From the NCBI RefSeq assembly GCF_001546115.1, contig NZ_KQ955208.1:1629005-1693004 (forward strand): a DNA stretch of 64,000 nucleotides, given 5' to 3'. This DNA is from Paracoccus aminovorans. GTDB lineage: Bacteria; Pseudomonadota; Alphaproteobacteria; Rhodobacterales; Rhodobacteraceae. This document shows positions 1-8,592 of the stretch, piece after piece (position 1 is the first letter of the stretch; every line of letters starts with the position of its first letter). The notes under the pieces were generated by a model that did not search any database, had not been told where the DNA came from, and saw only the letters and a list, made by a program, of their open reading frames with translations. The position numbers and the translations under genes were made by a program.

Positions 1-96
1 TTCGGAGTCGAGCGCCATCACGAACAGCACGCGGCGCCCGGCCACGACGTCCGGGACCACCGGCCGGCTGCCGTCCTGTCGCGCCTTATCCATCAT
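1..96 (-). CDS. Partial gene, N-terminal 32 codons, possible MTA/SAH nucleosidase-like protein
   Basis: Only the first 32 codons are inside the window; the rest lies before position 1. Two ATG codons are adjacent (96 and 93), preceded by an AGGAGG-like stretch near 103-107. The peptide has a polar N-terminus and then a hydrophobic strand, GRRVLFVMALDSE, of the kind that opens nucleoside phosphorylase folds. From memory of Rhodobacteraceae proteins this resembles 5'-methylthioadenosine/S-adenosylhomocysteine nucleosidase-type proteins, but 32 residues cannot settle it. It lies 61 bp after the DivL-like gene on the same strand and may be cotranscribed with it. Confidence 0.4.
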   Translation of the reverse strand, partial: MMDKARQDGSRPVVPDVVAGRRVLFVMALDSE

Positions 97-157
97 GCCC
101 AGCCTCCTGCGATCCGGCGCAGGGAAGCGCAGGGCGGGTCCGGAGGCAAGGGAGATT

Positions 158-1744
158 TCATCCACTCATGCTGCGGCGCAGCCGCGCCGTCTCGGCCGGA
201 TCCGCCAGCGCGGTCCTGGCCGGCGGCTCGACCGCAAGCGGCGGCGTCGGCATCGGCGCGGCAAAGCTCAGAAGCAGCCGCCCGCCCGACAGGCCGCGCA
301 GGCCCCAGGATAGCAGGCCGCCGGCCGGGCCGGCCATCGCGCCGCGCACCGGCTGGTCGGGCAGCGCGGCATGCAGCGCCTCGCGCAGCGCGGCAAGGCC
401 GGGGCTTTGCCCGCAAGCCTGGGTCCAGATCGCGATATGGTCGTCCAGCGTCGCCGGCGCGGCGGCACCCCAAAGCTCGCCATAGCGGCGGTTCGAGATC
501 AGCAGCTCGCCATTCGCGGCAAAGACCACCACCGCGTCCTCGAGCGAATCCAGCACCTCGGCGCCCAGCGACAGGTCGGCGCGGAACTTGCGGGTCAGCG
601 AGATTTCCGAGGTGATGTCCTCGAACAGGAAGGCCACGGCGCCATCGGGATGCGGCCGGCCGGTGACGCGATAGGTCTGGCCGCCGGGCAGCGACCACAT
701 CTCGACATGATGCCCCGACGACGCCGCCGCTTCCAGCGAGGCCATCTGGCTGCGCCAGCTGCGGTAATCCTTGGGCTCGGGCACCATGCGCGCCTCGCGC
801 AGGCGATCCAGAAAGGCGTAAAGCGTCGGGCGCGCGGTCAGGAAGCCGGTGGCGAGCCCGGTCAGGTCGATCAGCGCCGGGTTGAACAGCTGCAGATTGC
901 GGTCGCGGTCGAAGATCGCCAGCCCGATGGGCAGGTCGGCAAAGGTCTTGGTCAGGGTCTGGACGAATTCGCGCAGCGCCCGCTCGGCCCGGACGGCGGC
1001 ATCGGCGGGCAGGGCGATGGCGACGGTCTGCTCGGCAACCTCGTGCACGTGGCAATCATACCAGCGGCTCTGCCCGTCATGGTCGACCTGGATGCGCCGG
1101 GCGCCGCCGCCGCTGGCCGGGCGCGCGCTGAGGTCGACGATCTGCGGCAGGGGCCATTGCGTCTGGTCGGGCAGCCGGGCATCGGCCAGGTCCATATAGG
1201 CCGAGTTCGCCCAGGTGACCTGGCCCTGGCGGTCCTGGCGCCAGGCCAGCATCGGCGAATGGTCCATGGTGCTGCGCAGGATCTCGAGCTCTTGCTCCAT
1301 GACGCCCAGCGACAGCGAATCGACCAGGATGCCGGCATTCTCGGCCGCCGGATCGGCCAGCGTCAGGCGGATCACGCCTTCGCCCAGATCCTCGGCCAGC
1401 AGGCGCAGCGGATGCCCTTCGGCGCGTTCCTTGAACTCCAGCCGCGCGGCGCCGGAAAGATCGGGCAGCAGCGCGCCGAAATCCGGCAGGCGCATCGCCA
1501 GCCAGCTGGCCAGGCCCTGCCAGTCGCCCTGGCCGGGCAGCGTCGCCAGCAGCGCCCGGGCCGGGCCGGTGGCATCGATCAGCACCTGGTTGCGGAACAG
1601 GAAGACGATCGGCTCGATCCCGCGTTCCAGGCCACGCGCCGGACCGGCGCCGCCGAAGCGCCGCTCAAGCTGCCGCATCAGCAGCAGCGCCAGGCCGACG
1701 GCCAGCGCCGCGGCAGCAAAGGCGATCAGGAAATGCGCAACCAT
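158..1744 (-). CDS. divL: DivL-like PAS-domain protein
   Basis: 528 aa. One N-terminal membrane segment (about residues 5-24) is followed by several PAS-type regions: residues about 140-215 (around MDHSPMLAWRQD), about 270-385 (IFDRDRNLQLFNPAL) and about 400-450 (VVVFAANGELLISNRRYGELW). No HATPase domain or phosphoacceptor block is visible, so this is not a complete histidine kinase. A PAS-only DivL protein next to the regB/regA region is known in Rhodobacter capsulatus, where it acts on the CckA-ChpT-CtrA phosphorelay; the position and architecture here match. That identity is inferred from synteny and domain layout, not from a database comparison. A perfect CtrA-type box lies 48-62 bp upstream of the start, which fits a feedback role. 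Confidence 0.72.
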   Translation of the reverse strand: MVAHFLIAFAAAALAVGLALLLMRQLERRFGGAGPARGLERGIEPIVFLFRNQVLIDATGPARALLATLPGQGDWQGLASWLAMRLPDFGALLPDLSGAARLEFKERAEGHPLRLLAEDLGEGVIRLTLADPAAENAGILVDSLSLGVMEQELEILRSTMDHSPMLAWRQDRQGQVTWANSAYMDLADARLPDQTQWPLPQIVDLSARPASGGGARRIQVDHDGQSRWYDCHVHEVAEQTVAIALPADAAVRAERALREFVQTLTKTFADLPIGLAIFDRDRNLQLFNPALIDLTGLATGFLTARPTLYAFLDRLREARMVPEPKDYRSWRSQMASLEAAASSGHHVEMWSLPGGQTYRVTGRPHPDGAVAFLFEDITSEISLTRKFRADLSLGAEVLDSLEDAVVVFAANGELLISNRRYGELWGAAAPATLDDHIAIWTQACGQSPGLAALREALHAALPDQPVRGAMAGPAGGLLSWGLRGLSGGRLLLSFAAPMPTPPLAVEPPARTALADPAETARLRRSMSG

Positions 1745-1791
1745 CGCAACAACCCATCATGGACCCACCCGTTCAACTATAGCGCGATATT

Positions 1792-1806
1792 TTAAGAAGT
1801 GGTTAA
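1792..1806. promoter_or_regulatory. CtrA-type box TTAA-N7-TTAA
   Basis: The sequence reads TTAAGAAGTGGTTAA, a perfect TTAA-N7-TTAA motif, the arrangement bound by the cell-cycle regulator CtrA in alphaproteobacteria. It lies in the 74-bp gap between the regB stop and the start of the DivL-like gene, in an A/T-rich patch of otherwise GC-rich DNA. By position it would act on the DivL-like gene. Confidence 0.6.
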
Positions 1807-1818
1807 CGGGCGCCGAAT

Positions 1819-3156
1819 TCAGCCGAGAATTTCGGGGTTTCGCCCCAGGGCGCCGCGGTTGTCGGTCTCGATCAGCTCGCGCGGCCAGATCACCGTGACC
1901 TCGGCGCCCTGCGCGCCATTGCCGAAGCGCAGCCGCGCGCCCGAGCGTTCCAGCAGCGCCTTGGCGATGAACAGGCCCAAGCCCATGCCCTCGTAGCTGC
2001 GGCCGTCCTCGGCGCGGGGGCGGGTGGTCAGAAAGGGGCTGCCGATGCGCGGCAGCAGCGTCGGGGGAAAGCCCGGGCCGTCGTCGCTGATGCGCAGCCA
2101 GATCTCGCGCCGGTCGGCGCCGGTGCGCACGGTGACGCGCTCGGCCGCGAAATCGACGGCGTTCTGGATCAGGTTGCGCAGCCCGTGGATGACCGCGGCG
2201 TCGCGATGCACGATCGGGTCGGCCGCGGCGCTGTCCAGCACGATCTGCGCGCGCCGGTCGCGATGCGGGGCGGCGGCCTCGGCCAACACCTCGGACAGCG
2301 GCGCCGAGCGGATCAAGAGGTCGTCGCGGCCCGAGGCGCCCATGGATTTCAGGATGTCGCGGCAGCGGTCGGCGGACTGGCGCAGCAGCGCCAGATCCTC
2401 GGCCAGGTCGTCGCGATCGGGCAGCGCCTCGGCCAGCTCGTCCGAAAGCTCGGCGCTGACCAGCTTGATCGTGGCCAGGGGCGTGCCCAGCTCATGCGCG
2501 GCGGCGGCGACGACGCCGCCCAGGGTCTGCAGCTTCTGTTCCCGCTCCAGCGCCATGCGCGCGGCGAAAAGCGCGTCCGAGGTGGCGCTGACCTCGGCCG
2601 CGACCAGCCGCGCATAGGCCGCGAAGAACAGCGCGCCGATGACGATGGCGAACCAATGCCCGACCAGCAGCGGATATTGCAGCGCTAGCCGGCTCGGCCG
2701 GAAGGTCAGTGGCTGGGCAAAGACCGCCGCCAGCGTCACCATGACGAAGGTCGCCACGCCCAGGGCCAGCAGGTGCCGGCCCGGCAAGGCGGTCGCCGTG
2801 ATGGTGACGGGCGCCAGCAGCAGCAGCGCAAAGGGGTTTTCCAGCCCGCCGGTCAGCGCCAGCAGCGCCGCGATCTGCGCCAGGTCGAAGCCCAGCTGCC
2901 AGGCCGCCTCGCGCGCGGTGATGCGCCGGCCGGGGCGCAGCGACAGCGCCAGGTTCAGCGCGATGGCAAGGCCGATCACCGCCAGGACCGCCGGCAGCGA
3001 GAATTTCGCCCCGATCGCCAGCGCCGCGCCCACCGCGGCCAATTGCCCGGCGATGGCGACCCAGCGCAGCAGGATCAGGGTGCGCAGCCGGATCGGCTCG
3101 GGTCCCGGCTGGCCGGGCAAAAGGTCGATGCGGCGGGAAACGAGGCCAAGGGGCAC
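1819..3156 (-). CDS. regB: Redox-sensing histidine kinase RegB (PrrB/ActS family)
   Basis: 445 aa from a GTG start at 3156, chosen because GGAG lies 7 nt upstream; longer frames have no such site. Six hydrophobic segments span about residues 24-185. The quinone-binding heptapeptide GGLENPF is at 103-109, the phosphoacceptor His at 221 in AAAHELGTPL, and a Cys at 265 in RCRDIL, the position of the redox-active Cys of the Rhodobacter enzyme. The ATP-binding region follows (N box near LRNLIQNAVDF, then DDGPGF). RegB autophosphorylates under low oxygen and passes phosphate to RegA, controlling respiration, carbon and nitrogen fixation genes. It faces away from regA, and the senC gene often found between them is absent. 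Confidence 0.95.
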   Translation of the reverse strand: MPLGLVSRRIDLLPGQPGPEPIRLRTLILLRWVAIAGQLAAVGAALAIGAKFSLPAVLAVIGLAIALNLALSLRPGRRITAREAAWQLGFDLAQIAALLALTGGLENPFALLLLAPVTITATALPGRHLLALGVATFVMVTLAAVFAQPLTFRPSRLALQYPLLVGHWFAIVIGALFFAAYARLVAAEVSATSDALFAARMALEREQKLQTLGGVVAAAAHELGTPLATIKLVSAELSDELAEALPDRDDLAEDLALLRQSADRCRDILKSMGASGRDDLLIRSAPLSEVLAEAAAPHRDRRAQIVLDSAAADPIVHRDAAVIHGLRNLIQNAVDFAAERVTVRTGADRREIWLRISDDGPGFPPTLLPRIGSPFLTTRPRAEDGRSYEGMGLGLFIAKALLERSGARLRFGNGAQGAEVTVIWPRELIETDNRGALGRNPEILG

Positions 3157-3301
3157 GCAGGGTCTCCGGTTTCGGGGGCTTCGACCTTGATAGGGCGGCG
3201 ACCGGCGGCAATCAATGCGCGGACCGGGCACGAATTGGCGCCATGTTTGACCAGGCCTGAAAAACCGCCTAAGCAAATCCAAAATCAAAGGCGAAAGCGA
3301 T

Positions 3302-3850
3302 ATGGCCGAGGAATACCAGATCGGACCGGACCCCAGCCTGCTGCTGGTCGACGATGACGAGATCTTTCTGACCCGGCTGGCCCGGGCGATGGAAAAGCGC
3401 GGCTTTGCCGTCAGCCGTGCCGCTTCGGTGGCCGAGGCGCGCGCGCTTCTGGCCGAAAAGGCCCCGGCCTTTGCGGTGGTCGACCTGCGGCTGGAAGATG
3501 GCAACGGGCTGGACGTGGTCGATGCGATCCGCGAAACCCGCGCCGATGCCCGCATCGTCGTGCTGACTGGATATGGCGCCATCGCCACGGCGGTCGCGGC
3601 AGTGAAAATGGGCGCCACGGATTATCTGTCGAAACCCGCCGACGCCGATGACGTCACCCGCGCCCTGCTGGCGCGCGGCGAAACGCTGCCGCCGCCGCCG
3701 GAAACGCCGATGTCGGCCGACCGGGTGCGCTGGGAGCATATTCAGCGCGTCTATGAACAATGCGACCGCAATGTCAGCGAAACCGCGCGACGGCTGCATA
3801 TGCATCGCCGCACATTGCAGCGGATTTTGGCCAAGCGCAGCCCGCGTTAA
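3302..3850 (+). CDS. regA: Redox response regulator RegA (PrrA/ActR)
   Basis: 182 aa. The receiver domain occupies about residues 10-125, with the acidic pocket LLVDDDE at 14-20 and the phosphoacceptor Asp61 in AVVDLRLEDGNG. The highly conserved C-terminal helix-turn-helix follows at about 140-180 (IQRVYEQCDRNVSETARRLHMHRRTLQRIL). A proline stretch links the two domains, as in other RegA proteins. It is the DNA-binding partner of RegB and lies divergent from it across 145 bp, an arrangement that allows shared control. hvrA follows 77 bp downstream on the same strand. Confidence 0.96.
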   Translation: MAEEYQIGPDPSLLLVDDDEIFLTRLARAMEKRGFAVSRAASVAEARALLAEKAPAFAVVDLRLEDGNGLDVVDAIRETRADARIVVLTGYGAIATAVAAVKMGATDYLSKPADADDVTRALLARGETLPPPPETPMSADRVRWEHIQRVYEQCDRNVSETARRLHMHRRTLQRILAKRSPR

Positions 3851-3927
3851 TAACGGCGCCCTCGAAAACATTTGCAATTCCGAGCGGAATGCAAATATTG
3901 GGGGCACAACAAAACCGGGATGCCGAT

Positions 3928-4236
3928 ATGACCGTTGATCTGGACGCAATGTCCCTGAAAGAACTGCGTGAACTGCGCAACAAGCTGGACCGCGCCATTT
4001 CCACCTTCGAGGATCGCCGCAAACGCGAGGCGCTGGCCGCCGTCGAAAGCGCGGCGCGTGAATTCGGCTTCAATCTGGCCGAACTGACCGCCGCCCGACC
4101 GGCGCGCAGCAAGGTGGCGGCAAAATATGCCAATCCCCAGGATCCCTCGGCGACCTGGACCGGGCGCGGACGCAAGCCGCGCTGGGTGCAGGAAGCCCTG
4201 GACAGCGGCAAAAAGCTGGAAGACCTGGAAATCTGA
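3928..4236 (+). CDS. hvrA: HvrA-type H-NS family nucleoid protein
   Basis: 102 aa. The N-terminal third is a charged helix for oligomerisation (MSLKELRELRNKLDRAISTFEDRRKREAL), and the C-terminus carries the H-NS-type DNA-binding signature TWTGRGRKPRWV at about residues 77-88. HvrA acts downstream of regA in Rhodobacter as a light- or redox-linked trans-acting regulator and nucleoid protein. The ATG at 3928 was chosen because it is the first in-frame Met followed by the family N-terminus. A strong rho-independent terminator begins 6 bp after the stop. Confidence 0.9.
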   Translation: MTVDLDAMSLKELRELRNKLDRAISTFEDRRKREALAAVESAAREFGFNLAELTAARPARSKVAAKYANPQDPSATWTGRGRKPRWVQEALDSGKKLEDLEI

Positions 4237-4242
4237 ACCTGA

Positions 4243-4271
4243 AACCCCGCGGAAAACCGCGGGGTTTTTTA
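4243..4271 (+). terminator. Rho-independent terminator after hvrA
   Basis: Perfect stem CCCCGCGG / CCGCGGGG with an AAAA loop, followed by six T. It closes the regA-hvrA unit and overlaps the stop codon of the convergent HD-domain gene, so it may serve both strands. Confidence 0.9.
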
Positions 4272-4880
4272 ATGCCCTGACCGGTCGATTTCCGCGAGCA
4301 ATTCGTCAAATCGCGCCAGATAGGCGGCACGGGTTTCGCGCGGCGGCCGCAGCCTTATCTCCAGCCCCTGCAACAGGCCGGGATCGTGAACCGGAAACAG
4401 CCGATCCGCCTCGGTTCGGGAAAAACCGGCGATCTGAATGGCTTCCAGCCAAGCCGAGATCCGGTCGGCGCGCTTGATGGCACGCTTGACCGGCGCCGGC
4501 AATTGCGCCGGCAATCCGAAGCGCCGATGGATCGCCGCCGCCAGGCGCGAGTCCATTTCACCATATTCGCGTCCCAGCGCCGCCTTCACCGGCGAAATCA
4601 TGTCGCCGATGACATATTCCGGCGCGTCATGCAGCAGCGCCGCCAGGCGCCAGCGGGGCTCGGCCCCGGCCTCGGTGCGGGCGTGGATCTGCTCGACCAG
4701 CAGCGAATGCTCGGCGACGCTATAGGCCCAGTCGCCGTGGGTCTGGCCGTTCCAGCGCGCGACAAAGGCCAGGCCATGCGCGATATCGGCGATCTCGATA
4801 TCCATCGGCGTCGGGTCCAAGAGGTCCAGCCGGCGCCCCGAGAGCATCCGCTGCCAGGCCCGTTTCGCGGCTTTCGCCAT
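4269..4880 (-). CDS. HD-domain phosphohydrolase (YfbR-like)
   Basis: 203 aa. The metal-binding HD motif pattern is visible: His in SVAEHSLL (about residue 61), HDAPEY (about 82-87) and a later Asp in KRADRISAW. Proteins of this type act on nucleoside 5'-monophosphates or related substrates in the cytoplasm; the exact substrate cannot be read from sequence. The ATG at 4880 is preferred over an upstream in-frame ATG at 4931 because GGAGA sits 7 nt before it. It converges on hvrA and shares that gene's terminator. Confidence 0.85.
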   Translation of the reverse strand: MAKAAKRAWQRMLSGRRLDLLDPTPMDIEIADIAHGLAFVARWNGQTHGDWAYSVAEHSLLVEQIHARTEAGAEPRWRLAALLHDAPEYVIGDMISPVKAALGREYGEMDSRLAAAIHRRFGLPAQLPAPVKRAIKRADRISAWLEAIQIAGFSRTEADRLFPVHDPGLLQGLEIRLRPPRETRAAYLARFDELLAEIDRSGH

Positions 4881-4961
4881 CGCTCTTTCTCCGGTTGCGG
4901 CACGAAGAAGGGCCCGCGACGCCTCCGCCACGGACCCGGGATCACGCAGAAGTGAACACGC

Positions 4962-5483
4962 TCAGGACAGCGGCTGGTCGGCCGGCCGTTCAGCCTGCAT
5001 GCGGCGGGCGATCTCCTGGCGATACAGCGCCACGAAGTCGATCGGGTCCATGTTGAAGGGCGGGAAGCCGCCGTCGCGGGTCATGTCCGAGACGATGCGC
5101 CGCACGAAGGGAAACAGCATGCGCGGGCATTCGATCATCAGGAACGGGTGCAGCTGGTCCTCGGGCACGCCCTCGACGTGGAAGATGCCGCCATAGTCCA
5201 GCTCGCACAGGAAGATCGGCGACTTGTCGGAAGCATTGGTCGATTGCACGCGGAACTTGCTGATCACCTCGTACTGGTGATCGGCCGGACGCTTGCGGGC
5301 GTCGAGGCTGACCTGGACGCTGATCTCGGGCTGCACCTCGCCCGAGGGCAGGCCCTTCTGCGCGACGGCGTTTTCAAACGACAGGTCGCGGATGTATTGC
5401 GTCAGCACTTGCAGCCGCACGCCGGCCTGGGCCTCGGGCGCCTGGCCGTCGGGCGCGGCGGCATTGTTGGTCTCGTCGCTCAT
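4962..5483 (-). CDS. secB: Protein-export chaperone SecB
   Basis: 173 aa, typical for alphaproteobacterial SecB. Diagnostic segments are LTQYIRDLSFENA near residues 27-39, the strand FLCELDYGGIFHVEG, and LMIECPRMLFPFVRRIVSD followed by GGFPPFNMDPIDFVALY. SecB is a cytoplasmic tetramer that holds preproteins unfolded and delivers them to SecA. fxsA follows on the same strand after 49 bp going upstream, and timA diverges beyond that; this secB-fxsA-timA neighbourhood recurs in Rhodobacterales. Confidence 0.97.
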   Translation of the reverse strand: MSDETNNAAAPDGQAPEAQAGVRLQVLTQYIRDLSFENAVAQKGLPSGEVQPEISVQVSLDARKRPADHQYEVISKFRVQSTNASDKSPIFLCELDYGGIFHVEGVPEDQLHPFLMIECPRMLFPFVRRIVSDMTRDGGFPPFNMDPIDFVALYRQEIARRMQAERPADQPLS

Positions 5484-5532
5484 TGCGTTCTCCTCGGATT
5501 TGCCGGGGTTCTAGCACCCCGGCGCCGGGCGC

Positions 5533-6093
5533 TCAATGCCGCGTCCAGCCCGAGGTGCCGGGGCGTTTCGGCGCGGACTGGTCGGTCAGGCCTTCGCGCA
5601 CCGGGGCGGGCGGGTCGTCCTGCACGGAATATTCGCCGTCGATCACGCCTTCGTCGGGCCAGCCGCGGGCCGGGCGAAACCCGGCCGGATCGGCACCCAG
5701 GTCGGCGTCGGGAAAGCGCGGCGGATAGCCGAAGCCGGCCGAGGCCACCGTGACCCGCCGGCCCATCCAGCGCAGAAGCAGCGCCCGCACCCCGGGGATC
5801 AGCAGCAAAAGCCCGATGGCGCTGGTCAGCAGGCCGGGCACCATCAGCAGCAGGCCGGCGATCATCACCAGCGCGCCATGCGCCATCGGCCGGGCCGGGT
5901 CGCGGAACTCCTGCATCGCCTGCTGCAGGTCCAGCATGGCGCGGGCGCCCTGGCGGCGCATCACCGCCGCGCCCAGCACCGCCGAGCCCAGCACCAGCGC
6001 CAGCGTCGGCAGCACGCCGATCAGGCCGCCCACCTGGATGAACAGCGCGATCTCGACGATCGGCAGGATCACGAAAGGCAACAGCAGCCACAT
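5533..6093 (-). CDS. fxsA: FxsA family membrane protein
   Basis: 186 aa. The start at 6093 gives the family N-terminus WLLLPFVILPIVEIALFIQVGG and has GGGAGAG upstream. Three or four hydrophobic segments lie in residues 1-125 (about 1-22, 26-45, 75-100 and 102-120), followed by a polar proline-rich cytoplasmic tail. FxsA is an inner-membrane protein of unknown biochemical role, first noticed because overproduction suppresses phage exclusion in E. coli. It is divergent from the Tim44-domain gene. Confidence 0.9.
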   Translation of the reverse strand: MWLLLPFVILPIVEIALFIQVGGLIGVLPTLALVLGSAVLGAAVMRRQGARAMLDLQQAMQEFRDPARPMAHGALVMIAGLLLMVPGLLTSAIGLLLLIPGVRALLLRWMGRRVTVASAGFGYPPRFPDADLGADPAGFRPARGWPDEGVIDGEYSVQDDPPAPVREGLTDQSAPKRPGTSGWTRH

Positions 6094-6203
6094 GCGAAAC
6101 TCTCTCCCAAGTCTTCCATTTTCCGGCGCCAAACTGGACTTGGGCCGGTGCTCACCCTACATAAGCATCCAAACCGCCGTTACAAAGATTGTCAGGCCCG
6201 CCC

Positions 6204-6860
6204 ATGTCGAACCCCCTGCTGCAACTGCTCGTCCTGGGCGCGATCGCCGTCTTCCTGATCCTGCGCCTGCGTGGCGTCCTGGGCACGCGCGACGGGTTCG
6301 AGACGCCGAGCCTTCCCGAGGAGCCGGCGCCGCGCAAGCGCTTCGACGTGATCGAGGGCACGGCCGAGCCCGGCGACAGCGACATCGCCGACCATGCCGA
6401 ACCGGGCAGCCCGACCGCCCAGGCGCTGGCGCAGATGAAACGCGCCGAGCCCGACTTTGCCGTCGGCCCGTTCCTGGCCGGCGCCAAATCCGCCTATGAG
6501 ATGATCCTGATGGCCTTCGAGCGCGGCGACATTGCCGAGGTGCGCGGCTTCCTTGCGCCGCCGGTGGCCGAGGCCTTCGACAGCGTCATCGCCGACCGCA
6601 AGGCGCGCGGGCTGACCACCGAGGCGCAGTTCCTCGGCACCCGCGAAACCGCGCTGGCCAGCGCCGAATTCACTCCCGCCACCGGCATGGCCGAGCTTTC
6701 GGTCCGCTTCGTCGGCGAGATGATCGCCGCCACCCGCGACGCCCAGGGCAATGTCGTCGACGGCGACCCGAAATCGGCCCGCAAGCAGCGCGACATCTGG
6801 ACCTTTGCCCGGCGCATGGGCGAGGACGATCCGAACTGGCAACTGGTCGCCACGGCCTGA
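6204..6860 (+). CDS. Tim44-domain membrane-anchored protein
   Basis: 218 aa. A single N-terminal hydrophobic anchor (about residues 4-23) is followed by an acidic linker and then the Tim44/TimA-like fold (about 95-218), with the family features GAKSAYEMILMAFERGD and the closing segment DIWTFARRM...NWQLVAT. Bacterial TimA-type proteins are inner-membrane proteins related to the mitochondrial import motor; their bacterial function is unclear. The stop is 3 bp before the Smr-domain gene, so the two are coupled. In many relatives a lytic transglycosylase gene sits between them; it is absent here. Confidence 0.85.
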   Translation: MSNPLLQLLVLGAIAVFLILRLRGVLGTRDGFETPSLPEEPAPRKRFDVIEGTAEPGDSDIADHAEPGSPTAQALAQMKRAEPDFAVGPFLAGAKSAYEMILMAFERGDIAEVRGFLAPPVAEAFDSVIADRKARGLTTEAQFLGTRETALASAEFTPATGMAELSVRFVGEMIAATRDAQGNVVDGDPKSARKQRDIWTFARRMGEDDPNWQLVATA

Positions 6861-6863
6861 GCC

Positions 6864-7466
6864 ATGGCAAGGAAGCGGCGCGGACTCTCGGCCGAGGACA
6901 AGGCCCTGTGGTCGCGCGTCGCGGCCAGCGCCGTGCCCATGCATCCTGGCCGCAAGCCCGAGCCGCCGCTGCCCGAAACCCTGGCCCCGCCGCCGCAAGC
7001 CCCCCGCGCGGTCGCGCCGCCGCCGCTTTCGCTGCATGACCTGCGCATCGGCAAGCTGGCAGCCGCCCCCGCAAGCCGCGTCGCACTGTCGCCTTCGCCG
7101 CCGGCCATGGTCCATGCCCAGCCGCTGCGCATGGACCACAAGACCCATCGCCAGATGACCCGCGGCAAGCTCGCCCCCGAGGCGCGCATCGACCTGCATG
7201 GCATGACGCTGAACATCGCCCAGCCGGTGCTGACCCGCTTCATCCTGCAGGCCCGGGCCGAGGGCCGGCGGCTGGTGCTGGTCATCACCGGCAAGGGCCG
7301 CGAGGGCGGGCCCGACGCCCCCCTGCCCGTCCGCCCCGGCGCGCTGCGCCACAACGTGCCGCATTGGCTGCACATGCCGCCGCTGAACCAGGTGGTGCTG
7401 CAGATCCGTCCCGCGCATCGCCGCCATGGCGGCGAGGGCGCCTATTACGTCTACCTGCGCCGCTAG
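6864..7466 (+). CDS. Smr-domain protein
   Basis: 200 aa. A basic, proline-rich N-terminal half (residues 1-100) precedes the Smr domain (about 108-198). The domain is recognised by IDLHGMT (about residue 113), the glycine turn VITGKGREGG and the final HGGEGAYYVYLRR. Smr domains are small nucleic-acid nucleases or nicking modules related to the MutS2 C-terminus; the cellular substrate of stand-alone Smr proteins is not settled. The last 4 bp overlap the stop codon of the convergent hydrolase gene. Confidence 0.88.
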   Translation: MARKRRGLSAEDKALWSRVAASAVPMHPGRKPEPPLPETLAPPPQAPRAVAPPPLSLHDLRIGKLAAAPASRVALSPSPPAMVHAQPLRMDHKTHRQMTRGKLAPEARIDLHGMTLNIAQPVLTRFILQARAEGRRLVLVITGKGREGGPDAPLPVRPGALRHNVPHWLHMPPLNQVVLQIRPAHRRHGGEGAYYVYLRR

Positions 7467-8536
7467 AAACCGGGCGAGATCACGACCTGCGCCGCCCGCT
7501 CGACCCGCAGCGCAGTCTGGGTCAGCGGCCCGACCCCACCCGCCACATCCGACGAGAATACGGTGTTCAGCTCTCGCGCCTGGCTCAGGATCCGCATCAG
7601 CGCGGGCGAGGTGGCGACGTTGAAATGCCCGTCGCCGCTGCTGAAGGCGCCGACGTCGACCAGCGTCACCGGCAGGTCCGCCACCGCCCGCGCATCGGTC
7701 AGGTTGCCCAGCCGCACCGGCTCGGCCGAGATCAGCGCCGACAGGTTCAGCGCCCGGTCCCGGCCCGAGGTGAAGATGATGAAAGGTTGCGGCAGCCTGC
7801 CGATGGCGCGGGCCTGGCTGCGGAACACGCCGACGTCGATGTCGGGCGACAGCAGCACCACCGCGCCGATCCGGTCCAGCGTGCGCCGGTCGCCGGCGAT
7901 GGCCATCTGGCGCAGGCTCTCCATCATTAGCAGCGCGCCCATGGAATGCGCGACCAGGATCGCCTTGCCGCCGCCCGCCTCGGTCGCGATCTGGATGCTG
8001 CGCGCCAGCCCGTCACGGGAATAAAGCACGCTGTCGCGGTCCCCCGCATAGGCCAGCGGCTGCCCGCGCGACGGCCACGAGAAATGCATCGGCACCCCCG
8101 GCAGCTTCAGGTCACGCTCGATCTGGGCAAAGCGATACAGGCCCTCGGCGAAGGTGTTGTTGTAGCCATGCACGAACAACACAACATCTCGATCCCCGCG
8201 CGGCCTTTCCGCCACGGCGCGCCGCAGGTCGGCGCGGAAATCCTCGGGCCGGGCGAACCGCCGATAATCCGAGACCAGGAAATCCGTCTGCGGATCGGGC
8301 GTCGCGCCCTTTTTCGGATAGGTGATGGTTCCCGGCCGCCGCTGCGGCGGGACCGAGACATCGACCCTGCCGAAGCTGACCCCCTCCTGCCGGCTGTCCT
8401 GCAGGGTCCGGTTGCTGGCGACATAGATCCGCTCGACCGTGCCGATCCCGGCGGCCTCGGGCGCCAGGGTGATCGCGCCGCGCGGCGCGCAGGCCGCCAC
8501 GGCCAGCACCAGTCCGATCATCAGCCGCCTCGGCAT
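7463..8536 (-). CDS. Alpha/beta hydrolase lipoprotein (DUF900-like)
   Basis: 357 aa. A short signal sequence ends in a lipobox-like VAAC at residues 13-16, so the mature protein is probably lipidated. The hydrolase fold shows VVLFVHGYNNTFAEG (oxyanion region), the nucleophile elbow AHSMGAL and a C-terminal His in SSGDGHFNVA. The region from YVASNR to SWPSRG is characteristic of the esterase-like family annotated as DUF900. Substrate unknown. It converges on the Smr gene with a 4-bp overlap. Confidence 0.82.
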   Translation of the reverse strand: MPRRLMIGLVLAVAACAPRGAITLAPEAAGIGTVERIYVASNRTLQDSRQEGVSFGRVDVSVPPQRRPGTITYPKKGATPDPQTDFLVSDYRRFARPEDFRADLRRAVAERPRGDRDVVLFVHGYNNTFAEGLYRFAQIERDLKLPGVPMHFSWPSRGQPLAYAGDRDSVLYSRDGLARSIQIATEAGGGKAILVAHSMGALLMMESLRQMAIAGDRRTLDRIGAVVLLSPDIDVGVFRSQARAIGRLPQPFIIFTSGRDRALNLSALISAEPVRLGNLTDARAVADLPVTLVDVGAFSSGDGHFNVATSPALMRILSQARELNTVFSSDVAGGVGPLTQTALRVERAAQVVISPGF

Positions 8537-8592
8537 GCCGTCCCCCTGTCGATCCGGGGCAACATGCCATCACGCGGGCGGGTCGAAAAGCC

